From Schizochytrium sp. TIO01 (Eukaryota; Sar; Bigyra; Thraustochytrida; Thraustochytriidae): a stretch of DNA of 64,000 bases. A model generated the notes under the pieces. That model was not told where the DNA came from. It did not search any database and saw only the letters and a list, made by a program, of their open reading frames with translations. The stretch is taken from contig SMSO01000033.1 of assembly GCA_004764695.1 (NCBI GenBank), positions 573,001 through 637,000 on the forward strand, written 5' to 3'. The translations under genes and the position numbers were made by a program. This document shows positions 52,431 through 61,562 of this stretch, one piece after another. Positions within the stretch are counted from its first letter, which is position 1, and each line of letters begins with the position of its first letter.

Positions 52431-53576
52431 CTAGTTGGATTTCAAAGGAAATTTCTCCTCGCGATTGTGGGGGGTGTTGTAGTGGACATCATACCAGCAC
52501 TCAGGGAACTCCTTGTCAGAATTAAACTTGAAAGGGGAGATTGGGATGATGCTGAACGGATTGATATTCTTGTGACTGCAGGTGTAGTGGGTCTTAGCAT
52601 CATCAATCTCGACCGTCTCAAGAATGCCAGGCATCTGCAAGATCTCTTTGGTGTACTCGAAGAGGTTCGGGCACGTTTCAGAAATGCGGCGGATGCACTT
52701 GAAATGGGAAGCGTAGATCTCATCGAAGCGAACTGCGGTGACGAAAAGACGAATGTCAGCCTCAGTGAAGCGAGTGCCATCTCCAGCGATGTACCGCTGC
52801 TTGGAAAGAATAGCCTCAGCATCATCAAGCGCCTCCCAGACCTCATGAACAGCCTCGTTGTAGGCTTCCTGAGACTTGGCAAAGCCAGAGCGGTAGACGC
52901 CATTGTTGAACTGGTTGTAGAAAGAGTCGTTGACGGCGTCAATATCTTTCTGCAACTCTTTCGGGTACAGGTCAACTCCAGCGAGAGGGGCAGATTTGTC
53001 GGCAAACTCGTCAAACTCCTTGAGCATGCGGATAATCTCAGCAGACTCGTTAGAGACGATCTTATCTTCTTGCTTGTCAAAGAGGATAGGTACAGTGAAC
53101 TTGGTGTTGTTACCAGATTTATCGACACGTTCGTAGACATCGCGGATAGTCTTGCAGCCGTGAAGTACATCGGGGCGCTCCTCAGAGAAGACCCAGCCAA
53201 TGTGCTTGTCGTCATCATCGTCAGGGCGAGTACGCTCCATGATGGGCATGACTGGGATCATTTGGATGACATCCTGAAGGCCTAGAAGGTTGCGCACGGC
53301 GTAGACGCGGCTGGCCCAAGGGCATGCGTAGCTAAAGTACACTGCGTACCGGTCCTTTGCTGGAGGAAACTCGCCATCAGCCTTGATCCAGTTCCTGAAC
53401 TTCGACTCCGTGCGGACGAACTTGCCCTTGTCGTCCGTCTCGTCCATCGCAGTCTGTGCTTTACCCATCTTGAACTCAAGTCTTGCGCCGCACGTGCTCC
53501 TCGTCGCTAGTCTCGCCGTCTCCTCACTTCTTCTCGCAAATACTCCTGCTCCGCGCTGTGCAAGCCGTGCAAGCAT
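52431..53576 (-). CDS. Glutathionyl-hydroquinone reductase (ECM4/YqjG, Xi-class GST)
   Basis: 381 residues. The family core starts near residue 58 with FRNWIKADGEF and then YAVYFSYACPWASRVYAVRN, the catalytic Cys85 in the CPW motif that distinguishes these enzymes from ordinary GSTs. Downstream KFTVPILFDKQEDKIVSNES supplies the glutathione-binding VP and ES residues. A GST-C helical domain follows (NNGVYRSGFAKSQEAYNEAV, AGDGTRFTEADIRLFVTAVR). The reaction reduces glutathionyl-hydroquinones to free hydroquinones using glutathione. The first 36 residues are Arg/Ala-rich (MLARLAQRGAGVFARRSEET) and look like a mitochondrial presequence; Met37 would give a cytosolic form of usual length. Confidence 0.93.
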   Translation of the reverse strand: MLARLAQRGAGVFARRSEETARLATRSTCGARLEFKMGKAQTAMDETDDKGKFVRTESKFRNWIKADGEFPPAKDRYAVYFSYACPWASRVYAVRNLLGLQDVIQMIPVMPIMERTRPDDDDDKHIGWVFSEERPDVLHGCKTIRDVYERVDKSGNNTKFTVPILFDKQEDKIVSNESAEIIRMLKEFDEFADKSAPLAGVDLYPKELQKDIDAVNDSFYNQFNNGVYRSGFAKSQEAYNEAVHEVWEALDDAEAILSKQRYIAGDGTRFTEADIRLFVTAVRFDEIYASHFKCIRRISETCPNLFEYTKEILQMPGILETVEIDDAKTHYTCSHKNINPFSIIPISPFKFNSDKEFPECWYDVHYNTPHNREEKFPLKSN

Positions 53577-53831
53577 AAGCTCGTCCTCAGAGCTTCTTCA
53601 CTGCGCTGTGTCACAGGCGCCTAACTCCCTTCTTCGATTGCAGGTTTGCTGGCTGCACAAACGTCTCGCCAAGTCCCGTTTCTTCTTTTGCGCAAAGTAA
53701 CTATACTTTCAATGCTGAAGTAGGTAGTAGACTCGTACTCGCATTTGTACCTCAAGATCGATGTACATTCTTTTATTCCTTCGCTCCTGATCAGCGCTGC
53801 GTTACCCATATCTCTACCCGCACAAGAAGCT

Positions 53832-53992
53832 TCACGAGGTGTTGGCGTCGCAGAGGGAGTCGAAGGTGTCTTCAGGGCCCATGATCATCGCTGCAAGTTC
53901 TTCATCTTTTCCACCATGGTATCTCTCCCATAACAGGCACCTCAAAGTCATTCTTCATTCATCAAATCTTGAAAAGGTACTTACTTGACCAT
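53832..53992 (-). CDS. Putative 32-residue spliced microprotein
   Basis: Exon 1 is 53992-53985 (ATG GTC AA), followed by a textbook donor GTAAGTAC at 53984. Exon 2 is 53922-53832, entered after GGGAGAG|A in matching phase. The reading is MVKYHGGKDEELAAM, then MGPEDTFDSLCDANTS and a stop. Exon 2 has the codon choice and acidic composition of a real protein end. The intron would be only 62 bases and the acceptor lacks a good pyrimidine tract. An upstream exon is possible, because the ATG context is weak. I do not recognise the family. Confidence 0.4.
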
Positions 53993-55329
53993 CGAACCAA
54001 GCGCAGTTTCTTCGCTTCGCAACTCTCTCTCTCTCATCAGACCTCGCAGAGAGAGAGCTGGCTGGCTTGTGCAGTTTCCCTCAACAGCCTTGGAGTCAGA
54101 AATCAGCAGCGCCATCAGCTTGCTCGATAACCAACAAGTTCTCTCGAGTTCTCCGCCTCACATGTGGAAAGAAAGAGTTCCGTCTTTCAATGCCTCGGAA
54201 TCCGACGCTCGCGAATCCGACTGCTTGCCCTGCATGCTAGCAACACGAAGGTCAGCACGGGTGCACACCCTCCAAATTGGGAAGCTCAGGAAATGATTCG
54301 GATAATTTTAATTGCAAAAGGTAATTCATGGATGACAATTGAAAAACTAATTAACTGCGCCCTTCGAAGCTTCGAAGCTTCGAAATCAAGAGCGATGGAG
54401 GGGCAACTTTATGATTGACTTGAAGAGCTGAAGTCCAGGAGGCTCGAGATGAAGATCTGCGGTGCAGTTGCAACGCTTGGACCCTCGAGGCAGTTGTTTG
54501 GGACTGGGCGGTAAGGAACAAAGCAAGCTAGCTAGCTACCTTGAGTTTGGGAAAGGATAAATGGGAGCTGAAGAAGAAGGCACTGACTGGAGACACGGAA
54601 AAGATGCAGCCCAAAGCCGACTCTTGAGAGAGGTTTCGTTTCGGAAAAAAGACAACCGTGGGCCGAGGGACTCTGGCACTCGATTTAGGTTTGGTTGCCT
54701 GAGAGCGGAGCGACGTGGAGATGAAGTCAGAGTCGAACTTTGTCGAAGTGGGGTAAGGTGGTGCTTTCCACAGCTTCGTTCTCATTTGTGCATTCTTTCT
54801 TGCAGAAAAATGTACATTGTATCAAGACAGAGGCAAAGGAAAACACAAGAGAAAACAAAGAGATAAGATAGAAACGAAAGCGAAATTCTGGTTGTCCAAA
54901 AATACAAGATGCAGGAGACGAAGTTGATCTCACGGAGCTGAGTGGATTATCCGACGGTTAAATGGTATCACATCAGCAGAGGCTTGAGGGAGAGCGCCTG
55001 CAAAAAGCTTGAACCGTCTCACAGTCTACGCATGGTATACGGTGATTGATTGCTGCAAACGAAACCATGACTGCATTGGGCCGTGTAAATCGTACTACCA
55101 TCCATGGTCTCGAAGCGATGGCGAGGACATACAAAATAATTAATACATAGAGGGAGGATCCGGGGCGTGGGCTTAACTAAGACAAATGTAGCATCAAGTT
55201 CAGGTGACAAGGTGCATACAACTAGGTTTAACAAGTTAGTCTAAACACTAAAAAACCAGTGTTGCTTTGCTGCTATGGGCAATGTTTCTTGATTTAACCG
55301 TAGTTACCACTATCCAAGTTCTCCACTCT
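53993..55329. other. Spacer, 1.3 kb
   Basis: Mixed composition. A plus-strand frame from 54561 (MGAEEEGTDW...) ends at a possible GTAAGG donor near 54752 but has no partner exon or motif. A 27-codon frame lies at 55067-55150. Neither is convincing. The repeat gaagcttcgaagcttcgaa lies near 54365-54383. Confidence 0.35.
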
Positions 55330-55712
55330 TCATAACACATTTCCCCCAAATGTAGTATCTCCGTAGCGGAAACCAGGGGGGAGGGCTACTTGATGAATAA
55401 GCGCCTGAGATCCTGCGCCTGAGTGCGATCCACGCATAAGGGAGCTACGAAAAGTCCGGGTTTGCCTCTGAGTTGCAACATCCTCGTCTTGTTGAGGTTT
55501 CTTTCCTTTCTCTGAAGGTAGTCGTAGTGGACGTGGGCTGCAAAGCAAAGGAAGAAATTAAACAACTTAGCACTACATTAAAAACACAGAATCTGACCCA
55601 GAGTCTCATTACTGTGATTCTCTACCTACTGTCGTACCTACTGCTTCTGGTAAGGGAGAACGTAGAAAATATCCTTGCATAGATCCGGTGAACCTGTGCG
55701 AATCCCCCGCAT
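55330..55712 (-). CDS. Putative 92-residue protein, two exons
   Basis: Exon 1 is 55712-55642 (MRGIRTGSPDLCKDIFYVLP...), with donor CA|GTAGGT in phase 2. Exon 2 is 55537-55330, after a good acceptor (CTTCCTTTGCTTTGCAG), joining in phase as CA|C. The product is basic and probably extended: RPLRLPSEKGKKPQQDED in the middle and ALPPGFRYGDTTFGGNVL at the end. The PPGFxYG-type ending reminds me of short filament-like proteins that line flagellar microtubules, but that is only an impression. The exon-2 acceptor and phase agreement are the main support. An additional upstream exon cannot be excluded, because a CAG lies just before the start. Confidence 0.5.
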
Positions 55713-55808
55713 TTCCCTGAATTTTAAATTAAAGTTTAAAAAAATGAATAATTGAAAAGGTGTGCGAAACGAATATGTAATCAAGAGCTCTTAGGAGCTT
55801 TTTGCAAT
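55713..55808. promoter_or_regulatory. Very short bidirectional promoter interval
   Basis: Only 96 bases separate the start codons of two putative small genes read in opposite directions. It is AT-rich. If both models hold, they share a promoter. Confidence 0.3.
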
Positions 55809-56152
55809 ATGGCGCGTCTGTGCGGGAAAAGAGATTTTACATTTAACCTTGGTGGGAACATCGTCGAATTTGTGAAAATGGTGGTTGGGTTAGTTGTAAG
55901 TTGTTAGGTATAATCTTAACATATTAAGCCTAATTTCGCGTTAACGTACAGAATAGACGGATCGCCGCGGACATTGAAGCAGTAATCAAGGTATTATGTA
56001 TTATAAGGAGCGGGTGTGCGTTTACTTCTATTATTTGTAAGTTCTTACAATTGTTTGAAAGAAGAAAATAGAAAGAAGAGTTTAGCTCTATGGCGCGAAC
56101 GGAGAAGGTGGTTGAAGAAATCTTGGAGAGGCGTCCTCAAAGTGGATTTTGA
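55809..56152 (+). CDS. Putative 68-residue protein, three exons
   Basis: Exon 1 is 55809-55895 (MARLCGKRDFTFNLGGNIVE...), with donor GTAAGT. Exon 2 is 55952-55990 (NRRIAADIEAVIK), with acceptor CGTACAG and donor AAG|GTATTA. Exon 3 is 56072-56152 (KEEFSSMARTEKVVEEILER...), after AAAATAG. All junctions are phase 0 and the start context is good (A at -3, G at +4). The joined product is a small soluble helical protein with alternating charges. The second intron is 81 bases with a weak pyrimidine tract. I do not recognise a family. Confidence 0.5.
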
Positions 56153-56594
56153 GCTGGCTACAAGTAGCTGACTCGTTCTTTAGCGACGCTTGTTTATCTC
56201 AATACTACTACAAACTCAAGTGCTTTCTTGTACGAAAAAGGAGCATGTACCAAGAATCACTTTTCATTCAAATAACCTTTGAGTGAAAAGAGCTTGCTCA
56301 TTACCCAGCCCTGCTGTAGTCCACTTTGGCCGCGCTGTATTAGACATTGCTACTGGTTTCTGATACTATTGCTCTACAATCGTCGGAACATTATTTGCTT
56401 GCTATTGTATGTCAAAGCTTCTTTGCAGGTAAGCAAACTTTGTTAAAGGTGCAGAGCGTTGCTAACCTGCAAGCTGTTCGATTCGTCGACGAGCAGGGAA
56501 GCAAGACAACTGGCCAGACAATAAGGTCTCGTCAAGGATCAATCGGGGCAAAGCTCCAACTTCCTTTGTTGTACTTTTGCATCCTAACTCAGCC
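56153..56594. other. Spacer before the kinesin-like gene
   Basis: About 440 bases holding the 5' leader of the kinesin-like gene. A frame from 56347 is open through the leader but stops at 56598 and has no motif. Confidence 0.4.
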
Positions 56595-59500
56595 ATGAAT
56601 GTTGAGGTAGTTGTTCGTGTTGTGCCGACAGGCAAGCACGGAGATGACGGATTTGGATCTGCTTCCAGACGTGGCTCGACACTTAGCTACTATGTTGAAG
56701 AGGACGAGAGTAAGGACCATTTTGATGAGGACGGCATCGATACAGAAAAATGCGTCACAGTGTGTAATTCATCTACATTAAGATCGGGTTTCAAGGTTTT
56801 CGATGTTGATGCCATCACTGAAGTTGATATGGCCAGATGCCAGGATCGAGTGGATCTGGAGAAACTTTTTCAATCTTTCATTCGCCCTGTTGTTCAATCA
56901 AGTCACCAACTGCAACGCACTGGTCTCGTGATGATTCAAGGTTGCGCCCATCATGATGATTTTGTTTATGTATTACATCAAATTGTTGCATCTTGCCTGC
57001 ATGAAGCGGGGAGGAACATTCCCATTCGCTTGACCGGCACCGAAGTATGGAATGAAACAACGAGAGACCTTATCGCTCCTGAAACCCAGGAAGATCAAGT
57101 TTTAGCATCTAAAGGCTCGAGCGTGAAAATTCGTGCGCCAGAGGATGTCCTCGGCCTTGCTGCTCTCCTTCTGAAACGTCGAAGGCGAGCACGTGGCCAA
57201 CGCGGTTTTGTTTCTCACATGATCGTGTCTTTGACCTGGGGCAAAGGTTGTGGTCTTGACCTTGTCGACCTTGCTGAAGCCCATCATGGAGCTTCCCAGG
57301 AAATGCGTTGTATTAAAAAGTCTCGCTTAGCACTCGAAAAAGTGATATGTGCGTTAAATTCAGCAAACATGCAACGCGGAGGTCACATTCCCTTTCGGGA
57401 CTCCAAATTAACCCGCATGCTTCAACCTACTTTGTTGCAGCCATCACGTGTATTACTCCTTGCAACTGTAGGCCAATCTATGGAGGAATCGATCGGAACA
57501 CTCTCTACGCTCGAATTTTGCAACAATATCCGAAGGGGTAAACGCCAGCGACGAAATTCCAGTGTTTCACTCCAGCCTAGTCAAATTTCAAATGATGTGG
57601 AGTCTGTAAGCTCTCGGCAGTCGTTTTCGACTTTAGCTAGCGCAGATGTTAAGTCGCTTGGTCTTCCGGTTACTACTGAGCCTCCCGAGGAGAACTTCTC
57701 GCGCTTACAGCGTGATAACCGAGCCAAAGCTCGTCTCATAAATATCTTAGCCTCTGAAACAGTCGGGAAGGGTGATGCAATTAAATCGCTTGTTGAGGAA
57801 TCCCGTGACAAGCAACAAGCACTTGAAAATGCGCAAAATGAGGTTGCAGCACAGCGTGAAATTATCATGCAAATGCGCGGACAAATTGAAGAGCAGCAGC
57901 TCCGCATCGAGCAACTTGCGGAGCAAAGTCAGCGGTATCTACTTGTGACAGAGACGAGCAAGAGTGCTGCAGCCCAAGCCCATCGTGACGCAGATGCTCG
58001 TATTGCCGATCTCGAGGCAGCGAATGAACGTTTGATGGAGCGTACTGCCAACAGTGCGGAGGAGTACACTATCAAACTCAAACAACAGCTCGTATCTTTA
58101 GATAAGGTAAGCGCCGAATTGTCACAAGCTCGAGCAGAGCAAGCGGCTATGCGCGTTGAGCACGAGGCTGTACTGCACACTTTGCGAACCGATTTCAACG
58201 CAGAAAAAGCCAAACTTAAGCGGGAGGCTGTTGAGCTCGCTCATGAATGCCAAGTGCTAGAGCAGCATCATGAGCGTCTAGTGAATGAATGTAGACTTCT
58301 CGAAGATGATCACAGCAGGTTTCAAGTTGAAGTTGCTGCACATGCTCGTTCTGCTTTATGTGCCGAAATGCGAGCAGTAGTTAAAGCGCGTAAATGGCAA
58401 ATGCGTGCTCGAGCATGGGAAACAACTTGCATTGCGATGCTCAGAGCTGCTTTAAAATCACAAGAAGGACTTCGTTCAGACCTTCGAACTGTCTTAGGAA
58501 TTGCAACAGCCATTCGTTTTGCATTTGCAATTTCCCTCCAATCGAAAGCTTCAACATCAGACCAGCGTCAAGAATTTAAGGCTATGCGCTCACCGAGTTT
58601 GGACTATGAAAAGGAGTTACCAGTTGTACTGCCTGGTGATGAAGAAAAGAAAATTTCTGAAGGTGATGTGTGGAGCGCACCATCGCAGGACGATAGCGAT
58701 ATTTGCGATTACTCCCAATTTATGGATAATGTAGAACACGCTATGACTGTGGATGACTACGAAAAGGCAATGTCCTTGCAAGGCCTTGATGCGGCTTCTC
58801 TTGAAGATGACGAGCTTATTACTCAACTCGAGGATGCACGTAGTATGCAGAATGAATTAGACCAAATGCTTGAGTTAGCTTGTCAGTCGTCATTGGTGGA
58901 GTCGGTTGATATGAACGAAGGAGACAGTATTCAACAAGAGCTTGAAAGCCAGATGCATGAGCTTGACGCCGAATTAGAAGAGCTCGAAATTCGCAGTATT
59001 GGTAGCAGTCTTTATATTAGTAGCGTAGCAGACGGAGATACCGCGACAAGTAATATAATAGGTGCAAAGAACCCAGATCAAATCGAGAATTCCTCAGCAA
59101 AATGTTGTATCGAAACTGAATCTCAATTGGAAATTCAAGGCGACTATTCAGATGTTGATAAAGAAGCGTCAATGGACGAAGATAAGGTTTCTTGCCTGGA
59201 AGATCCAAATGATATGATTAAGGCTTCTTGCGAAGAATACCCAGATAATTTTGTCCCTACAAAAGAGAAAGAGGGAGACAAACAAGAATTGTCTACGGAT
59301 TGCGACTCATTGGTCGGGGCAGTTGAAATCATTCGAGTAATCCAAGATATCGTCGAAGAAGTTGTGAAAACTTCAAAGATTACAAATTTGTCTGCTTCAA
59401 TGATTGTATCAGAGAAAGCTTATGGAAATTGCCCGCAAAAGGGGATTGAAGAGAGCATCAAAAGCAAAGACAGTTCTAGGTGCCCTGAAGGGGACAGCAC

Positions 59501-60365
59501 GGGGAAGTATCATACAGAGGGTGCAAGTAACTCATCTAGCTCAGGAGACAATATTCGTGAGGTGGACTCTGAGGAGTCTTCCCACGAAGATGAACAAATT
59601 CAGGAAACTTTGACTTGTGCGGACGTTTCTAGTTCCTCTGTTCTGGTTACAAACAATGCCGATAGAATGGAGTCCGGCAGTTTTGGAGCAACAAGGTCTT
59701 GCATTAAAACACCTCTGTCCATCGAGACAAGTTCTATCGAATTATTTGTCGAAGAAGAAGCACGCATTGAGCAGGAGCTTCTTGCCAAGGTTGAGAATCT
59801 TGAAAATACAATTCGCGACCGAGATGCAACCATCGAATCTCTGGAGCGTCTCCTTCTCAGTGACACTATCGAGGAAGACTTTACTGAAAACGATCAAGAC
59901 AGTATTGCAAGTGGGTCCACGAGATCAGCGGAAGAGCTTCAGCGTCTCCAACAAGAGCTTGCTTCTGCTCGTCATGAGCTTGAAGTTGCCCATGAGGAGA
60001 GAAAGCAGACGCTTCAAGCTCTGGAGCGCAAGAGCGCTGTGATTTCCCAGCTTAGCTTGGAGCGTAACCAATTCAATGAGGATAAGAGCAGCATTCAGCG
60101 AGAAGCATTTAACATTATTTCCTGGTTACAGCGAGAGGATGATCGCAAATCCAAATTAATTGCGGCTCTTCTGAAAGAGAAGAACACAGCACCTCCAGTG
60201 TTTACTAAGCCCACGGCTGTGTCTGCTTTTACCCCAGTAGAAAATCCGTTTTTGTCCCCACCAGTTTCACCTCGTGCGCCTGAACCTACGCCTAAAGTGA
60301 ACTCAGTAGAGTCAACACAGCAGAGAGAGATGAGAATTCCTTCACCTGCGAATTCGCTCGACTAG
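56595..60365 (+). CDS. Kinesin-like protein with degenerate motor (pseudokinesin) and coiled coil
   Basis: 1256 residues from ATG 56595. A kinesin motor fold is recognisable: it starts VEVVVRVVP (for VRVRP), and has GLDLVDLAEAHHG near 220-232 at switch II (LVDLAGSE). Then come LALEKVICALNSANMQRGGH, HIPFRDSKLTRMLQPTL (264-280, almost consensus) and TVGQSMEESIGTLSTLEFCN. The P-loop GQTGxGKT is missing: the corresponding stretch reads MIQGCAHHDDFVYVL. Switch I keeps only a remnant (FVSHMIVSL instead of SSRSH). It should therefore not hydrolyse ATP. Coiled coils follow at about 385-620 and 1070-1190, separated by a long acidic Ser/Glu/Asp-rich region. Probably a non-motile microtubule or scaffold protein. 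Confidence 0.82.
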   Translation: MNVEVVVRVVPTGKHGDDGFGSASRRGSTLSYYVEEDESKDHFDEDGIDTEKCVTVCNSSTLRSGFKVFDVDAITEVDMARCQDRVDLEKLFQSFIRPVVQSSHQLQRTGLVMIQGCAHHDDFVYVLHQIVASCLHEAGRNIPIRLTGTEVWNETTRDLIAPETQEDQVLASKGSSVKIRAPEDVLGLAALLLKRRRRARGQRGFVSHMIVSLTWGKGCGLDLVDLAEAHHGASQEMRCIKKSRLALEKVICALNSANMQRGGHIPFRDSKLTRMLQPTLLQPSRVLLLATVGQSMEESIGTLSTLEFCNNIRRGKRQRRNSSVSLQPSQISNDVESVSSRQSFSTLASADVKSLGLPVTTEPPEENFSRLQRDNRAKARLINILASETVGKGDAIKSLVEESRDKQQALENAQNEVAAQREIIMQMRGQIEEQQLRIEQLAEQSQRYLLVTETSKSAAAQAHRDADARIADLEAANERLMERTANSAEEYTIKLKQQLVSLDKVSAELSQARAEQAAMRVEHEAVLHTLRTDFNAEKAKLKREAVELAHECQVLEQHHERLVNECRLLEDDHSRFQVEVAAHARSALCAEMRAVVKARKWQMRARAWETTCIAMLRAALKSQEGLRSDLRTVLGIATAIRFAFAISLQSKASTSDQRQEFKAMRSPSLDYEKELPVVLPGDEEKKISEGDVWSAPSQDDSDICDYSQFMDNVEHAMTVDDYEKAMSLQGLDAASLEDDELITQLEDARSMQNELDQMLELACQSSLVESVDMNEGDSIQQELESQMHELDAELEELEIRSIGSSLYISSVADGDTATSNIIGAKNPDQIENSSAKCCIETESQLEIQGDYSDVDKEASMDEDKVSCLEDPNDMIKASCEEYPDNFVPTKEKEGDKQELSTDCDSLVGAVEIIRVIQDIVEEVVKTSKITNLSASMIVSEKAYGNCPQKGIEESIKSKDSSRCPEGDSTGKYHTEGASNSSSSGDNIREVDSEESSHEDEQIQETLTCADVSSSSVLVTNNADRMESGSFGATRSCIKTPLSIETSSIELFVEEEARIEQELLAKVENLENTIRDRDATIESLERLLLSDTIEEDFTENDQDSIASGSTRSAEELQRLQQELASARHELEVAHEERKQTLQALERKSAVISQLSLERNQFNEDKSSIQREAFNIISWLQREDDRKSKLIAALLKEKNTAPPVFTKPTAVSAFTPVENPFLSPPVSPRAPEPTPKVNSVESTQQREMRIPSPANSLD

Positions 60366-60638
60366 GCTTAAGAAAATAAAACAAAATAGAAATAATTGAT
60401 CTTGAAAATATGTGTCATTGTTTCTGCTAAATTGTAAGACTTAACTCAATTATTCTACGTTTTCGTAGCGAGTGCCTGGACTGCAAATAAAAAGTTGCAC
60501 AAGCAAGCTGCCACATGATCTCGCGAAAACCAGGAGGTGTATCGCAATCTTACAACATTAAACCAAAGCAAACTAGACCTTGCTAATCAATTTTTGGCAC
60601 CCACAGGCCATGTCAAACTGTAGTTGTTCTCTTAGGCT

Positions 60639-61280
60639 TTAGAACTTAATCGGCGCGTGCTTGCTCCAGTAGTCCACAGACTTACGGTACTCGTCCTTGT
60701 CAAGCTTTACGCCGGATCCACCTTCATCTTTGCCGAGCGCATTGCGCAGCATTGTGATGGGTTGCATAGGTAGCTCCTGCATGGCATTCTGGGGTTTGAT
60801 AGAGATGATGCCCCACGGAGCCGGCTCAGAGGGATCGCCTTCCTCACCCATGGCTTCATTCTCCTTATTAATCTGATCCCGGGAGTACAAAATGATGTCC
60901 AAGGACTCAGCCTCTGGGACTTTGCCAATATCCTCTGCCATAAAGAAACGCTGGAGCACAGGAAGCTCATTCTCGCGGCGAGCTTCGTATGCGGTACGAA
61001 TAAGGTGCTGGTTTTCTGAAGTGATGGGCAAGTCCAGAGTCAGAGCTCCACAAAAGTTTTTCATAAAAACGTGTTTGCAAAACGGCGCATATCCGGGCTT
61101 GAGACATGCCTCAAGGCCACCTTGGTTTGCAATTTCCTCGTTGACATGGTCTTCAAAAGCCTGTTTATCGTACGCGATTTTGCCGACCGCTGAGAGATCA
61201 CTGGAGCCAGCCTCTGCGAACTGTCTGAAAGCGAACTTGTCCAGCGTCACAAACTTGCTCCGAGTCGCAGCAAACGCCAT
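60639..61280 (-). CDS. DUF3228 family protein
   Basis: 213 residues, apparently full length. Conserved blocks of this uncharacterised family are recognisable: GYAPFCKHVFMKNF, ITSENQHLIRTAYEARRENE with ELPVLQRFF, LDIILYSRDQI, and WGIISIKPQ followed by ELPMQPITMLRNALG. The Gly-rich GGSGV and a C-terminal SVDYWSKHAPI complete the pattern. Members occur in bacteria, protists and algae and have no known activity. The dense conservation and absence of signal or membrane segments suggest a soluble enzyme-like protein. The N-terminal 25 residues (MAFAATRSKFVTLDKFAFRQ) are basic and could be a mitochondrial signal. Confidence 0.75.
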   Translation of the reverse strand: MAFAATRSKFVTLDKFAFRQFAEAGSSDLSAVGKIAYDKQAFEDHVNEEIANQGGLEACLKPGYAPFCKHVFMKNFCGALTLDLPITSENQHLIRTAYEARRENELPVLQRFFMAEDIGKVPEAESLDIILYSRDQINKENEAMGEEGDPSEPAPWGIISIKPQNAMQELPMQPITMLRNALGKDEGGSGVKLDKDEYRKSVDYWSKHAPIKF

Positions 61281-61562
61281 CTTGTAGGCACAATCGATAT
61301 TAGAGACTCACTGTCGAGAGATCTCTACGAGTTTGGTTTCTCCAAATCTCTGGAGAAGGTCATCCCCAGTTTTTACTGCGTTCTCCCAAAGTTCCGCAAG
61401 GGTTCCTTTTGTTTTATTTTTGTTCTACTCGTCTTCGTTTGGTGGTTAGATTGAAAGTTGCATTTAGAGAATCTTAATTCTCGAGCATTCCATTGAGCTT
61501 TTGAAGACGCGGCAAAGACTATCCGATACATTTAATCTATCTCGGCACTTCTGCGTGGGCGC
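61281..61562. promoter_or_regulatory. Divergent promoter interval
   Basis: 282 bases between the start codons of the DUF3228 gene (minus) and the AP endonuclease gene (plus). No specific element recognised. Confidence 0.4.

Noticed and set aside
52467-53285. 272-codon plus-strand frame
   Set aside because: Antisense shadow of the glutathionyl-hydroquinone reductase, which has a complete conserved product.
54561-54866. 101-codon plus-strand frame with a possible GTAAGG donor
   Set aside because: Composition is plausible, but no partner exon, motif or start context sets it apart from the equally open minus frame.
56347-56598. 83-codon frame in the leader of the kinesin-like gene
   Set aside because: No motif, and it overlaps the first ATG of the kinesin-like gene in another frame; at most an upstream reading frame.
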